A stretch of 5,297 nucleotides of DNA, taken from NCBI GenBank assembly GCA_030638625.1, contig DAOWEE010000079.1:1-5297 (forward strand), written 5' to 3'. Made by a program: the position numbers and the translations under genes. How positions within the stretch are numbered: the stretch's first letter is position 1; each line of letters starts with the position of its first letter. This document shows positions 1 through 5,297 of this stretch, one piece after another. Source of the DNA: Methanosarcinales archaeon. GTDB taxonomy: Archaea > Halobacteriota > Methanosarcinia > Methanosarcinales > Methanocomedenaceae. The notes below the pieces were generated by a model that ran no database searches, was not told where the DNA came from, and saw only the letters and a program-made list of their open reading frames with translations.

Positions 1-1029
1 GTCGGTGCCAGTGTGGAGGATTCTGAACTTATTGAAGGTATGGTAGTTGATAAAGGCAGGGTACACGAGAACATGCCCAAGAAAGTGGAGAATGCCAAAA
101 TACTGTTGCTCAACAGTCCGATTGAACTCTCCAAGACAGAAATGGATGCCGAGATAAACATCACATCTCCTGACCAGTTGCAGTTGTTCCTTGACCAGGA
201 AGAGAAAATGCTCAGGGACAAAGTGGAACTCATAGTTGCCAGTGGCGCAAACGTGCTGTTCTGCCAGAAAGGTATAGATGATATGGCACAGCACTTCCTG
301 GCCAAAGCCGGGATATTTGCCATACGCCGGTTTTTAAAGAGCGATATTGAAAAGATGGCACGGGCTACCGGCAGTACCATTGTCAATAACATCAAGGAAA
401 TATCAGAATCAGACCTGGGTTTTGCCGGTCTGGTAGAAGAGCGTAAAGTGGGCAAAGAAGCAACCACATTCATCACTAAGTGTGATAATCCAAAAGCAGT
501 ATCTGTGATACTGCGCGGTGGCACCGAGCATGTGGTGAAAAGTGTTGAGACCGCTTTTGAGGATGCTACACGTGTAGTTGGCGTGGTCATTGAGGACGGG
601 GAACTGTTGGCAGGCGGAGGCTCTCCTGAAGTGGAACTGGCTCTGCGCCTTAAGGAATATGCAGCTACCCTAAAGGGAAGGGAACAGCTGGCAGTCAGTG
701 CCTTTGCCGAAGCGCTTGAGATTGTACCCCGCACACTGGCAGAGAATGCCGGGCTTGACCCCATCGATAAACTGGTGGAACTGCGCAGCCAGCATGAGCA
801 GGGTGTAAAGACAGCGGGCCTGAACGTAATTAGTGGTAACGTTGTGGATATGTGGAGTGAAGGTGTGGTCGAACCTCTGAGGGTCAAGACCCAGGCACTG
901 AACTCTGCAACAGAAGCCGCGACCATGATTTTGAGGATAGATGATGTAATTGCATCCACAAGATCTGCAGGTATGCCTCCAGGCGGAATGCCACCTGGTG
1001 GTATGCCTGATATGGATATGGATTTCTAA
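1..1029 (+). CDS. Thermosome subunit (group II chaperonin, Hsp60/CCT family), 5'-truncated by window edge
   Basis: This is an archaeal cytosolic ATP-driven chaperonin subunit that assembles into a double ring and folds non-native proteins. The frame is open to base 1, so the gene continues upstream; 342 residues are visible, against roughly 540-550 for the family. The N-terminal equatorial domain with the GDGTT nucleotide motif is therefore missing. Visible parts, in residues of this fragment: the end of the substrate-binding apical domain, including [10 protein letters not shown] near 88-97; RGGTEH near 172-177 on the return to the equatorial domain; Asp188 in FEDATRVV, in the position of the catalytic aspartate of chaperonins; GGGSPE at 205-210; and a flexible tail at 321-342 with GGMPPGGMP repeats ending DMDMDF. 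The tail type is typical of archaeal thermosomes. Which paralogue (alpha, beta or other) it is cannot be told. A terminator follows immediately, so it is probably the last gene of its transcript. Confidence 0.97.
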   Translation, partial: VGASVEDSELIEGMVVDKGRVHENMPKKVENAKILLLNSPIELSKTEMDAEINITSPDQLQLFLDQEEKMLRDKVELIVASGANVLFCQKGIDDMAQHFLAKAGIFAIRRFLKSDIEKMARATGSTIVNNIKEISESDLGFAGLVEERKVGKEATTFITKCDNPKAVSVILRGGTEHVVKSVETAFEDATRVVGVVIEDGELLAGGGSPEVELALRLKEYAATLKGREQLAVSAFAEALEIVPRTLAENAGLDPIDKLVELRSQHEQGVKTAGLNVISGNVVDMWSEGVVEPLRVKTQALNSATEAATMILRIDDVIASTRSAGMPPGGMPPGGMPDMDMDF

Positions 1030-1043
1030 ATATCCAAAATACT

Positions 1044-1073
1044 GCTGTGTCAATTGGCACAGCTTTTCTTTTT
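1044..1073 (+). terminator. Hairpin plus T-tract terminator after the thermosome gene
   Basis: GCTGTGTC (1044-1051) pairs with GGCACAGC (1056-1063) around an AATT loop. This gives an 8-bp stem with one G-T wobble, followed directly by TTTTCTTTTT (1064-1073). It lies 14 bases after the thermosome stop codon. In archaea the T-run is the main termination signal and the hairpin is optional, so the T-tract alone would already be suggestive. Its end overlaps the TATA-like element of the next gene. Confidence 0.7.
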
Positions 1074-1078
1074 ATATA
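1071..1078 (+). promoter_or_regulatory. TATA-like box for the P-loop gene
   Basis: TTTATATA matches the archaeal TATA consensus well. Using the usual 25-base distance, transcription should start near 1100, leaving a leader of about 44 bases with a good Shine-Dalgarno sequence before the GTG at 1144. The bases upstream are pyrimidines from the preceding terminator, so there is no convincing purine-rich BRE. That lowers confidence. Confidence 0.5.
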
Positions 1079-1089
1079 CACATGCGTAA

Positions 1090-1116
1090 CTGTTAAGAAC
1101 AGGAATATTCCACTGT
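1090..1116 (+). repeat. Overlapping small inverted repeats at the predicted start site
   Basis: Two dyads sit between the TATA-like box and the ribosome binding site. CTGTT (1090-1094) is inverted as AACAG (1098-1102). GGAATATTCC (1102-1111) is a perfect 10-bp palindrome, and ACAG/CTGT (1099-1102 and 1113-1116) extend it with a one-base offset. The position, around the expected start at about 1100, would suit a repressor site or a short leader hairpin. Arms this short can occur by chance in AT-rich intergenic DNA, so the function is speculative. Confidence 0.3.
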
Positions 1117-1130
1117 GATAAATAATTCTT

Positions 1131-1135
1131 GGAGG
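1131..1135 (+). promoter_or_regulatory. Shine-Dalgarno site that fixes the GTG start at 1144
   Basis: GGAGG lies 8 bases before GTG at 1144, a standard spacing. It overlaps the upstream in-frame TTG (1129), which could not use it. It therefore decides in favour of the shorter protein. Confidence 0.8.
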
Positions 1136-1143
1136 CCTTTCCC

Positions 1144-2322
1144 GTGGACGACGTACTCAACACATCAAAACATACAAAGGAAGAATCAATTGAGATATTG
1201 AAAAAGGAACTGTCAGAGCATCCTTTCCTGTATCTCACAGGCCCCCAGGGCGGTGGAAAGACCAGCCTGAGCATCATGATGGCAGATGAGAACGTGGGCG
1301 CTATCTATGAAGGTCGGGCACGGGCAGCGCAGCCGGTCATAATGATTAGGCGCGATTTGCTTGATAGAATGGAAAAGGAAGTTGTAGAACGCCGCAAACT
1401 TCCCATCTTTGACGGGGACGAGCCGGTATATGTTGATGTGACAATGCTGGATAAACTCAATTACATTATTGAATCGGTATTTGACCTGATGGAACTGGGT
1501 GAAGAAAAGTTATACATTGATATGGAGCAGTTGGTGGCCCCAATTGGTGTGGTACCCAGGCATATTGAGGTCATGGCTGATGAGGACACCCTTGTGAGAC
1601 GGAGGCTGGAGCGGCATTTAGACGCTTCCCACCGGCTTGAAGAACTTTTGCAAAAGGAGAAACAATACGGCATTAAATCCAACCTGTTGGGTATCCAGGG
1701 TGCAAAGGTTATGGATATCATTGGCCGTGAAGGTGTTGGTAAGTACGATGACGGACAGTTTTCAAGGACGGTTGAGGACTTTGACCGTTTAATATCCACC
1801 AAGGATATGACCATGGGACAATGTCTGCTTAAGATTGTGGAAATATCCAACGAAGAAGGCAAAGAATCCGGATTCCTGGTGCAGCATTTAAAGGATGGCA
1901 CACAGAAGATTATCAGTGACCTTGTGGTGGGAAAACACGAAAATTCCATGATAGGCGTCACGTTACTGGAGGTATATGTGGGGTACAGGCAGAACCGTTC
2001 TATGTACCAGACCTATAAGGGATGTCTTGATGGGCATGTTGAAGTGATTCATTCTTTCACACCCAAGTTGCAGGAAGCTGTAGGGATGAAGCAGGTGATG
2101 GGTTTGAACCTGGACTACTTTACCGAAGAAGATAAGGCAGTTGCAGCCGGATTGTTGTCTGAAGCCGATAGTGCGGCAGCTGAGAGGTTCGGTATTACTG
2201 TAACCGTGGTTGATACTGATGGTAATATTGAATCATCGAAACCTGAACGGGTGGATAAACTTGACAGGTTGATGTACGAGGCCTACCAGGAGTTCAAAGC
2301 GAACGAGGGTCAGGATAAGTAA
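1144..2322 (+). CDS. Uncharacterised archaeal P-loop (putative ATP/GTP-binding) protein
   Basis: I do not recognise this 392-residue protein. The start is taken as GTG 1144 because a strong GGAGG lies 8 bases upstream. A hydrophobic strand (FLYLT, 28-32) leads into GPQGGGKT at 33-40, a good Walker A motif with Lys39, so nucleotide binding is likely. A possible Walker B is KLYIDME at 122-128 (Asp126, Glu128), but this is uncertain. Residues 144-175 are highly charged and probably helical. A second glycine-rich loop, GREGVGKY, lies at 194-201. The C-terminal part (about 250-380) mixes predicted strands and helices, including VTVVDTDGN. There is no signal peptide or obvious membrane segment, so it is presumably cytosolic. 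It has its own promoter-like element and is followed after 17 bases by a small acidic gene, probably co-transcribed. Base composition resembles its neighbours. The Walker A assignment is firm; the function is unknown. Confidence 0.9.
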   Translation: MDDVLNTSKHTKEESIEILKKELSEHPFLYLTGPQGGGKTSLSIMMADENVGAIYEGRARAAQPVIMIRRDLLDRMEKEVVERRKLPIFDGDEPVYVDVTMLDKLNYIIESVFDLMELGEEKLYIDMEQLVAPIGVVPRHIEVMADEDTLVRRRLERHLDASHRLEELLQKEKQYGIKSNLLGIQGAKVMDIIGREGVGKYDDGQFSRTVEDFDRLISTKDMTMGQCLLKIVEISNEEGKESGFLVQHLKDGTQKIISDLVVGKHENSMIGVTLLEVYVGYRQNRSMYQTYKGCLDGHVEVIHSFTPKLQEAVGMKQVMGLNLDYFTEEDKAVAAGLLSEADSAAAERFGITVTVVDTDGNIESSKPERVDKLDRLMYEAYQEFKANEGQDK

Positions 2323-2339
2323 AACCGTTTTGTGGTACC

Positions 2340-2594
2340 ATGTTCAATTATGTTGAAAATATAGTCGGTTTTTCAAGGGAGGCTTTTTTTGAGGCTCATG
2401 ACCAGGGAGTGGCATCTGGCGACGAATCGTCGGAAATGGGACTGACCCGGAAGACCTATGACAGGGTGGCTGAACTGGAATCTGAAGGGAACAGCATCCA
2501 GATGATACTGATTGGTTTTGAGAAGACCATTATACTCTATGACGGGGAGAAGTATGAGGTTGTAAAGATTTCTCATGATGAGGATGGTTGCTGA
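2340..2594 (+). CDS. Small acidic hypothetical protein, 84 residues
   Basis: I do not recognise this protein. It starts at ATG 2340, 17 bases after the P-loop gene's stop, with only a weak GTGGT upstream. Translation may depend on ribosomes arriving from the preceding gene. It is strongly acidic: I count 18 Asp/Glu against 7 Lys/Arg. The N-terminal half (about 8-50) looks helical and charged. The C-terminal half has two likely beta strands, SIQMILIGF (about 52-60) and TIILYDG (about 63-69), then a YEVVKI strand (about 72-77), and ends in DEDGC with a terminal cysteine. There is no membrane segment, signal peptide or known motif. The codon structure and sensible amino-acid composition support a real gene. 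The spacing suggests a functional partner of the P-loop protein, but this is inference. Confidence 0.75.
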   Translation: MFNYVENIVGFSREAFFEAHDQGVASGDESSEMGLTRKTYDRVAELESEGNSIQMILIGFEKTIILYDGEKYEVVKISHDEDGC

Positions 2595-2624
2595 AGCGAA
2601 ATATCACTGCATCCATTAAACTTA

Positions 2625-2638
2625 GAAAAATTTAATAT
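2625..2638 (+). promoter_or_regulatory. BRE/TATA-like promoter for the regulator-purL unit
   Basis: A purine-rich GAAAAA (2625-2630) is followed directly by TTTAATAT (2631-2638), a reasonable archaeal BRE plus TATA arrangement. The start site is expected near 2660, inside the GAGTAA palindrome. That gives a leader of about 44 bases before ATG 2704. There is no clear terminator between 2594 and this element, so some read-through from upstream is possible. Confidence 0.55.
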
Positions 2639-2650
2639 CAAAAGGATGGT

Positions 2651-2696
2651 ATTACTCTGAGTAATCAAGTTAGAGTAAAACGAAAAAAAAGAGTAA
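2651..2696 (+). promoter_or_regulatory. Cluster of GAGTAA half-sites, candidate operator
   Basis: ATTACTC-T-GAGTAAT (2651-2665) is a perfect inverted repeat with 7-base arms and a single central base. The same GAGTAA half-site recurs in direct orientation at 2673-2678 and 2691-2696, so four half-sites fall within 46 bases. The cluster lies just downstream of the TATA-like box, over the expected start site and leader, where a bound repressor would block transcription. The adjacent gene encodes an XRE-type DNA-binding protein, so autoregulation is plausible. The repeat is directly visible; the operator role is inferred. Confidence 0.5.
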
Positions 2697-2703
2697 ATCA
2701 ACC

Positions 2704-3276
2704 ATGGTCCTCCCTACACCTGAAGATATTAAGAAACAGAGGATAAACCTCAACCTCACCCAGAATGAACTGGCCAGACTTGCTGGTGTGAGCCAGCCAC
2801 TTATAGCCCGTATCGAAGCCAGTGATGTAGACCCCAGGCTGTCCACTTTGAACAAGATATTTGCTGCCTTTGAAACCAAGGAAAAAGAGAGAGTGCTGGC
2901 TGTTGACCTCATGCATACACCAGTAGTACATACCCATCCAGACTCTTCGGTGGAAGAGGCTGTTGACATCATGGAGAATGAAGGTTTTTCCCAGGTGCCT
3001 GTTATTGAGAACGGGGTACCTGTGGGCAGTATTTCTTCTGACCGGGTGGTTCATTCCATGACTGAGAAGAATACTGAAAAAGTGTCCAATATGCAGGTAA
3101 AGGAGATTATGTCTGGCTCATTTCCCACGGTCTCAAAAGATACCGTGGTCACCACCATCTCTCATTTGCTTGATCAGAGTCATGCTGTGCTGGTGGTGGA
3201 ACAAGGTAAAGTGGTGGGTGTGGTCACCCAGCACGATGTGATGAAACTGGTTCACAAGAAAAAAAGGATAATTTAA
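2704..3276 (+). CDS. XRE-type HTH transcriptional regulator with two C-terminal CBS domains (COG3620-like)
   Basis: A 190-residue predicted ligand-responsive DNA-binding regulator. Residues 6-58 form an XRE/Cro-type helix-turn-helix: [21 protein letters not shown] carries the two DNA-binding helices. Residues about 64-118 and 130-183 are two CBS domains. The second ends in the usual GVVTQHDV (Gly172, Thr175, Asp178), while the first has GSISSDRV with Arg114 where the aspartate is expected. CBS pairs commonly bind AMP, ATP or S-adenosylmethionine; the ligand here is unknown. The C-terminus is basic (KKKRII). ATG 2704 is the only sensible start, because the frame is closed by a stop at 2671 and no other start codon lies between. 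No Shine-Dalgarno is evident before it. The gene is preceded by a TATA-like box and GAGTAA repeats and followed 19 bases later by purL. That suggests a local or purine-related regulator, but no target is proven. Confidence 0.93.
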   Translation: MVLPTPEDIKKQRINLNLTQNELARLAGVSQPLIARIEASDVDPRLSTLNKIFAAFETKEKERVLAVDLMHTPVVHTHPDSSVEEAVDIMENEGFSQVPVIENGVPVGSISSDRVVHSMTEKNTEKVSNMQVKEIMSGSFPTVSKDTVVTTISHLLDQSHAVLVVEQGKVVGVVTQHDVMKLVHKKKRII

Positions 3277-3282
3277 ACCAAA

Positions 3283-3286
3283 AGGA
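3283..3286 (+). promoter_or_regulatory. Shine-Dalgarno site for purL
   Basis: AGGA within AAAAGGAAAT lies 9 bases before ATG 3296. It supports that start and separate initiation of purL on a shared transcript with the regulator. Confidence 0.65.
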
Positions 3287-3295
3287 AATCCTGAT

Positions 3296-5297
3296 ATGCT
3301 GCCGGAAAATGATCTAAAAGTAATAACAGAAACGCTTGGAAGAGAACCCACAGAAGTTGAACAGGGATGTTTTTTAAACCTGTGGAGCGAACATTGTTCA
3401 TACCGCTCAAGTGCATCTATCCTCAAGACTTTCCCAACCACAGGTGAGCGGGTCATCATCGGTCCCGGGGACGATGCAGCTATCGTGCGCCTTGAGGACG
3501 GCTGGGTGCTGGCCATAGGTATGGAGAGCCACAACCATCCTTCATATGTGGACCCATACAACGGCGCAGCTACTGGCGTGGGCGGTATTGTGAGGGATAT
3601 TATTTCAATGGGCGCCCGGCCCATAGCCCTTATGGACCCCCTGTATTTCGGGCCGCTTGATAATGAGAAGAACAGGTACCTGTTCGAACACGTAATAATG
3701 GGCATTGCAGGATACGGGAACTGTATCGGCGTGCCAGTGGTCAGGGGAGAGGCCTATTTCCATGAGAGTTTCAGCGGCAACCCCCTGGTCAATGTGGTGT
3801 GTGTGGGACTGGCCCGTGAAGATAATGTAGTGACTGCTACGGCCCAGAAAGCCGGAAATAAAGTGATACTTATGGGTTCCTCAACTGGCAGGGACGGTAT
3901 GGGCGGGGCATCGTTCGCGTCCAAGGACCTGAGCGAGGAATCTGAATCTGAAGAGCGGCACAGTGTACAGATAGGCGACCCGTTCACAGAGAAACTGGTC
4001 ATGGAGGCCACTCTTGAAGCAGTGGAACAGGGACTGGTAGTGGCATGCCGTGACCTGGGCGCAGCTGGACTGGCAGGCGCCAGCAGTGAGATGGCAGCCA
4101 AAGGTAAACTGGGTATCCACATCATCGGTGATAACGTGCATCTCAGGGACGATACCCTCACACCTTTTGAGATATTGATTTCAGAGTCACAGGAACGCAT
4201 GGTACTGGAAGTGGAACCAGGGAATGTGGATGCTGTGCTGGCAATAGCAGAGAAGTATGACCTGAAAGCCAACCTGATTGGCGAGTTCACACAAGAGACT
4301 CGGTACCTTGTAGAGTATAAAGGCGAAGTGGTGGCAGACATCCCCATCCTGTTCCTCTGCGAAGGTGCGCCTTCTACTGACGTCGAATCCATGTCGTTGC
4401 ATACTGAGCCGGATACCCGCAAACCACCAATACCCAAAGACCTGAAAGGTACCATCCTCAGTTTACTCGCAACACCTAATATCGCATCCAAGGAATGGGT
4501 CTACCGCCAGTATGACCATGAGGTGCAGGTACGCACCCAGGTAAAACCGGGCCAGGATGCCGGTGTGCTTCGAATTATAGATGACAAAAAGGGACTTGCC
4601 CTATCATGCGGCTGTAACCCGGCCCACGTTGAGGCCGAACCGTACAGTGGAGGAGCAGGTGCGGTAATTGAGAATGTCATGAACCTTGCCACTGTTGGCG
4701 CCCGCCCGCTGGCACTGGTGGATTGCCTGAACTTCGGCAACCCTGAGCGCCCTGAGATTTTCGAGCAGTTCAGGCAGGCAGCCCTTGGTATTGGCGATGC
4801 GGCCAGGACGCTGGGAATCCCTGTGGTAGGGGGCAATGTATCCTTCTACAATGAAAGTGACGAGTTCGGTACTGCCATAGCACCTACACCCAGTATTGGC
4901 ATGGTGGGTTGGGTAGATGACCTTGGAACCATTCCCGGAAGTACGTTCCAGCAGTCGGGCGAGGCAGTGATACTGGTAGGCGATACAAAGGATGAACTGG
5001 GCAGCAGTGAGTATTATTCCATGCTTGGGGAAAAGGATAAAGGAATTCCCCCTTCGGTGCCTGAAAAACTGGAAAGAACCATCAATGGTCTTATTAGTGT
5101 CATTCGTTCAGGTTTAGTGACATCGGCCCATGACATATCCCATGGCGGTCTGGCAGTTTCCCTGTGCGAGATGGTAGGCCGGGTGGGTGCAGAGGTGGAC
5201 ATATCAGGCATTCTGCCGCAGGCTGATGATGCCCTGTTCTCTGAATCCCAGGCCAGGATGCTCATAGCCACTCCAGAGCCGCAAAAGGTGTTGGACA
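3296..5297 (+). CDS. purL: Phosphoribosylformylglycinamidine synthase subunit PurL (small type), 3'-truncated by window edge
   Basis: PurL catalyses the ATP-dependent conversion of FGAR to FGAM, the fourth step of de novo purine synthesis, in the cytosol. The small form works with PurQ (glutaminase) and PurS; neither lies in this window. 667 codons are visible without a stop, and the family is usually a little over 700, so only a short C-terminus is missing. Landmarks: WSEHCSY at 30-36, whose His33 matches the family's conserved active-site histidine; GPGDDAA at 56-62; ESHNHPS at 77-83 followed by [23 protein letters not shown] in the first ATP-grasp-unlike (AIRS-type) half; then the second half with YRQYDH at 403-408, NFGNPERP from 479, GGNVSFYNE at 512-520 and HDISHGG near 612-618. 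The two repeated AIRS-like halves are complete enough to predict activity. The gene begins 19 bases after the HTH/CBS regulator, with AGGA at a good distance, so co-transcription is likely. Confidence 0.97.
   Translation, partial: MLPENDLKVITETLGREPTEVEQGCFLNLWSEHCSYRSSASILKTFPTTGERVIIGPGDDAAIVRLEDGWVLAIGMESHNHPSYVDPYNGAATGVGGIVRDIISMGARPIALMDPLYFGPLDNEKNRYLFEHVIMGIAGYGNCIGVPVVRGEAYFHESFSGNPLVNVVCVGLAREDNVVTATAQKAGNKVILMGSSTGRDGMGGASFASKDLSEESESEERHSVQIGDPFTEKLVMEATLEAVEQGLVVACRDLGAAGLAGASSEMAAKGKLGIHIIGDNVHLRDDTLTPFEILISESQERMVLEVEPGNVDAVLAIAEKYDLKANLIGEFTQETRYLVEYKGEVVADIPILFLCEGAPSTDVESMSLHTEPDTRKPPIPKDLKGTILSLLATPNIASKEWVYRQYDHEVQVRTQVKPGQDAGVLRIIDDKKGLALSCGCNPAHVEAEPYSGGAGAVIENVMNLATVGARPLALVDCLNFGNPERPEIFEQFRQAALGIGDAARTLGIPVVGGNVSFYNESDEFGTAIAPTPSIGMVGWVDDLGTIPGSTFQQSGEAVILVGDTKDELGSSEYYSMLGEKDKGIPPSVPEKLERTINGLISVIRSGLVTSAHDISHGGLAVSLCEMVGRVGAEVDISGILPQADDALFSESQARMLIATPEPQKVLD

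Noticed and set aside
13..15. GTG as the start codon of the thermosome gene
   Set aside because: The frame is open to base 1 and the preceding residues (VGAS) continue the conserved thermosome sequence. The fragment begins in mid-protein, so this GTG encodes an internal valine.
1117..1127. GATAAATAATT as a TATA box for the P-loop gene
   Set aside because: It would place the transcription start at or after the GTG start codon and exclude the ribosome binding site from the message.
1129..1131. TTG start giving a 397-residue P-loop protein
   Set aside because: The TTG overlaps the GGAGG ribosome binding site, which is correctly spaced for GTG 1144. No ribosome site exists upstream of the TTG.
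1461..1961. 166-codon open frame on the minus strand inside the P-loop gene
   Set aside because: Its composition is rich in Ser, Pro and Arg with no motif, and it lies wholly opposite a well-supported gene. It is a shadow frame.
2646..2660. Tiny upstream frame ATG-GTA-TTA-CTC-TGA before the regulator gene
   Set aside because: Four codons overlapping the palindrome, with no ribosome site at a workable distance. It is probably chance and may lie upstream of the transcription start.
3133..3705. 190-codon open frame on the minus strand across the regulator-purL junction
   Set aside because: It overlaps two confidently identified genes, spans their junction and shows no recognisable domain.
4463..4468. 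TTACTC copy of the half-site inside purL
   Set aside because: A single six-base match within coding sequence and without a partner site is expected by chance.
3754..4491. 245-codon open frame on the minus strand inside purL
   Set aside because: It is long, but serine-rich and low in complexity, as expected opposite GC-biased third positions, and purL on the other strand is unmistakable.

Overview
This window looks like a chromosomal fragment from a methane-cycling archaeon. The archaeal assignment is strong. It rests on a group II chaperonin (thermosome) with a GGM-rich tail, archaeal-type TATA elements upstream of genes, a COG3620-type HTH/CBS regulator and a small-type PurL. Placement near Methanosarcinales or ANME-2 relatives is only an inference from the general look of the proteins and the moderate base composition. 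All genes found are on the + strand, and nothing suggests mobile elements, CRISPR or RNA genes.

Layout. Positions 1-1029 hold the 3' two thirds of a thermosome subunit gene, cut by the left edge. A hairpin plus T-tract terminator (1044-1073) follows and runs directly into a TATA-like element (1071-1078). That element probably drives a two-gene unit. The first gene (1144-2322) encodes a 392-residue P-loop protein that I cannot assign to a known family. The second (2340-2594) encodes a very acidic 84-residue hypothetical protein 17 bases downstream. The 109-base gap at 2595-2703 carries a BRE/TATA-like promoter and a cluster of GAGTAA half-sites, including a near-perfect palindrome. This precedes a helix-turn-helix plus twin-CBS regulator gene (2704-3276). 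Nineteen bases later purL begins (3296) and runs off the right edge with 667 codons visible.

How the parts may work together. The thermosome is a general protein-folding machine and appears to be a separate transcription unit. The regulator and purL are spaced like an operon. The regulator's CBS domains could sense an adenine nucleotide, and the GAGTAA repeats sit where an archaeal repressor would block initiation. A self-regulated purine-control module is therefore the most attractive hypothesis here, but it is inferred from layout. The P-loop protein and its acidic partner form the least explained part of the window.
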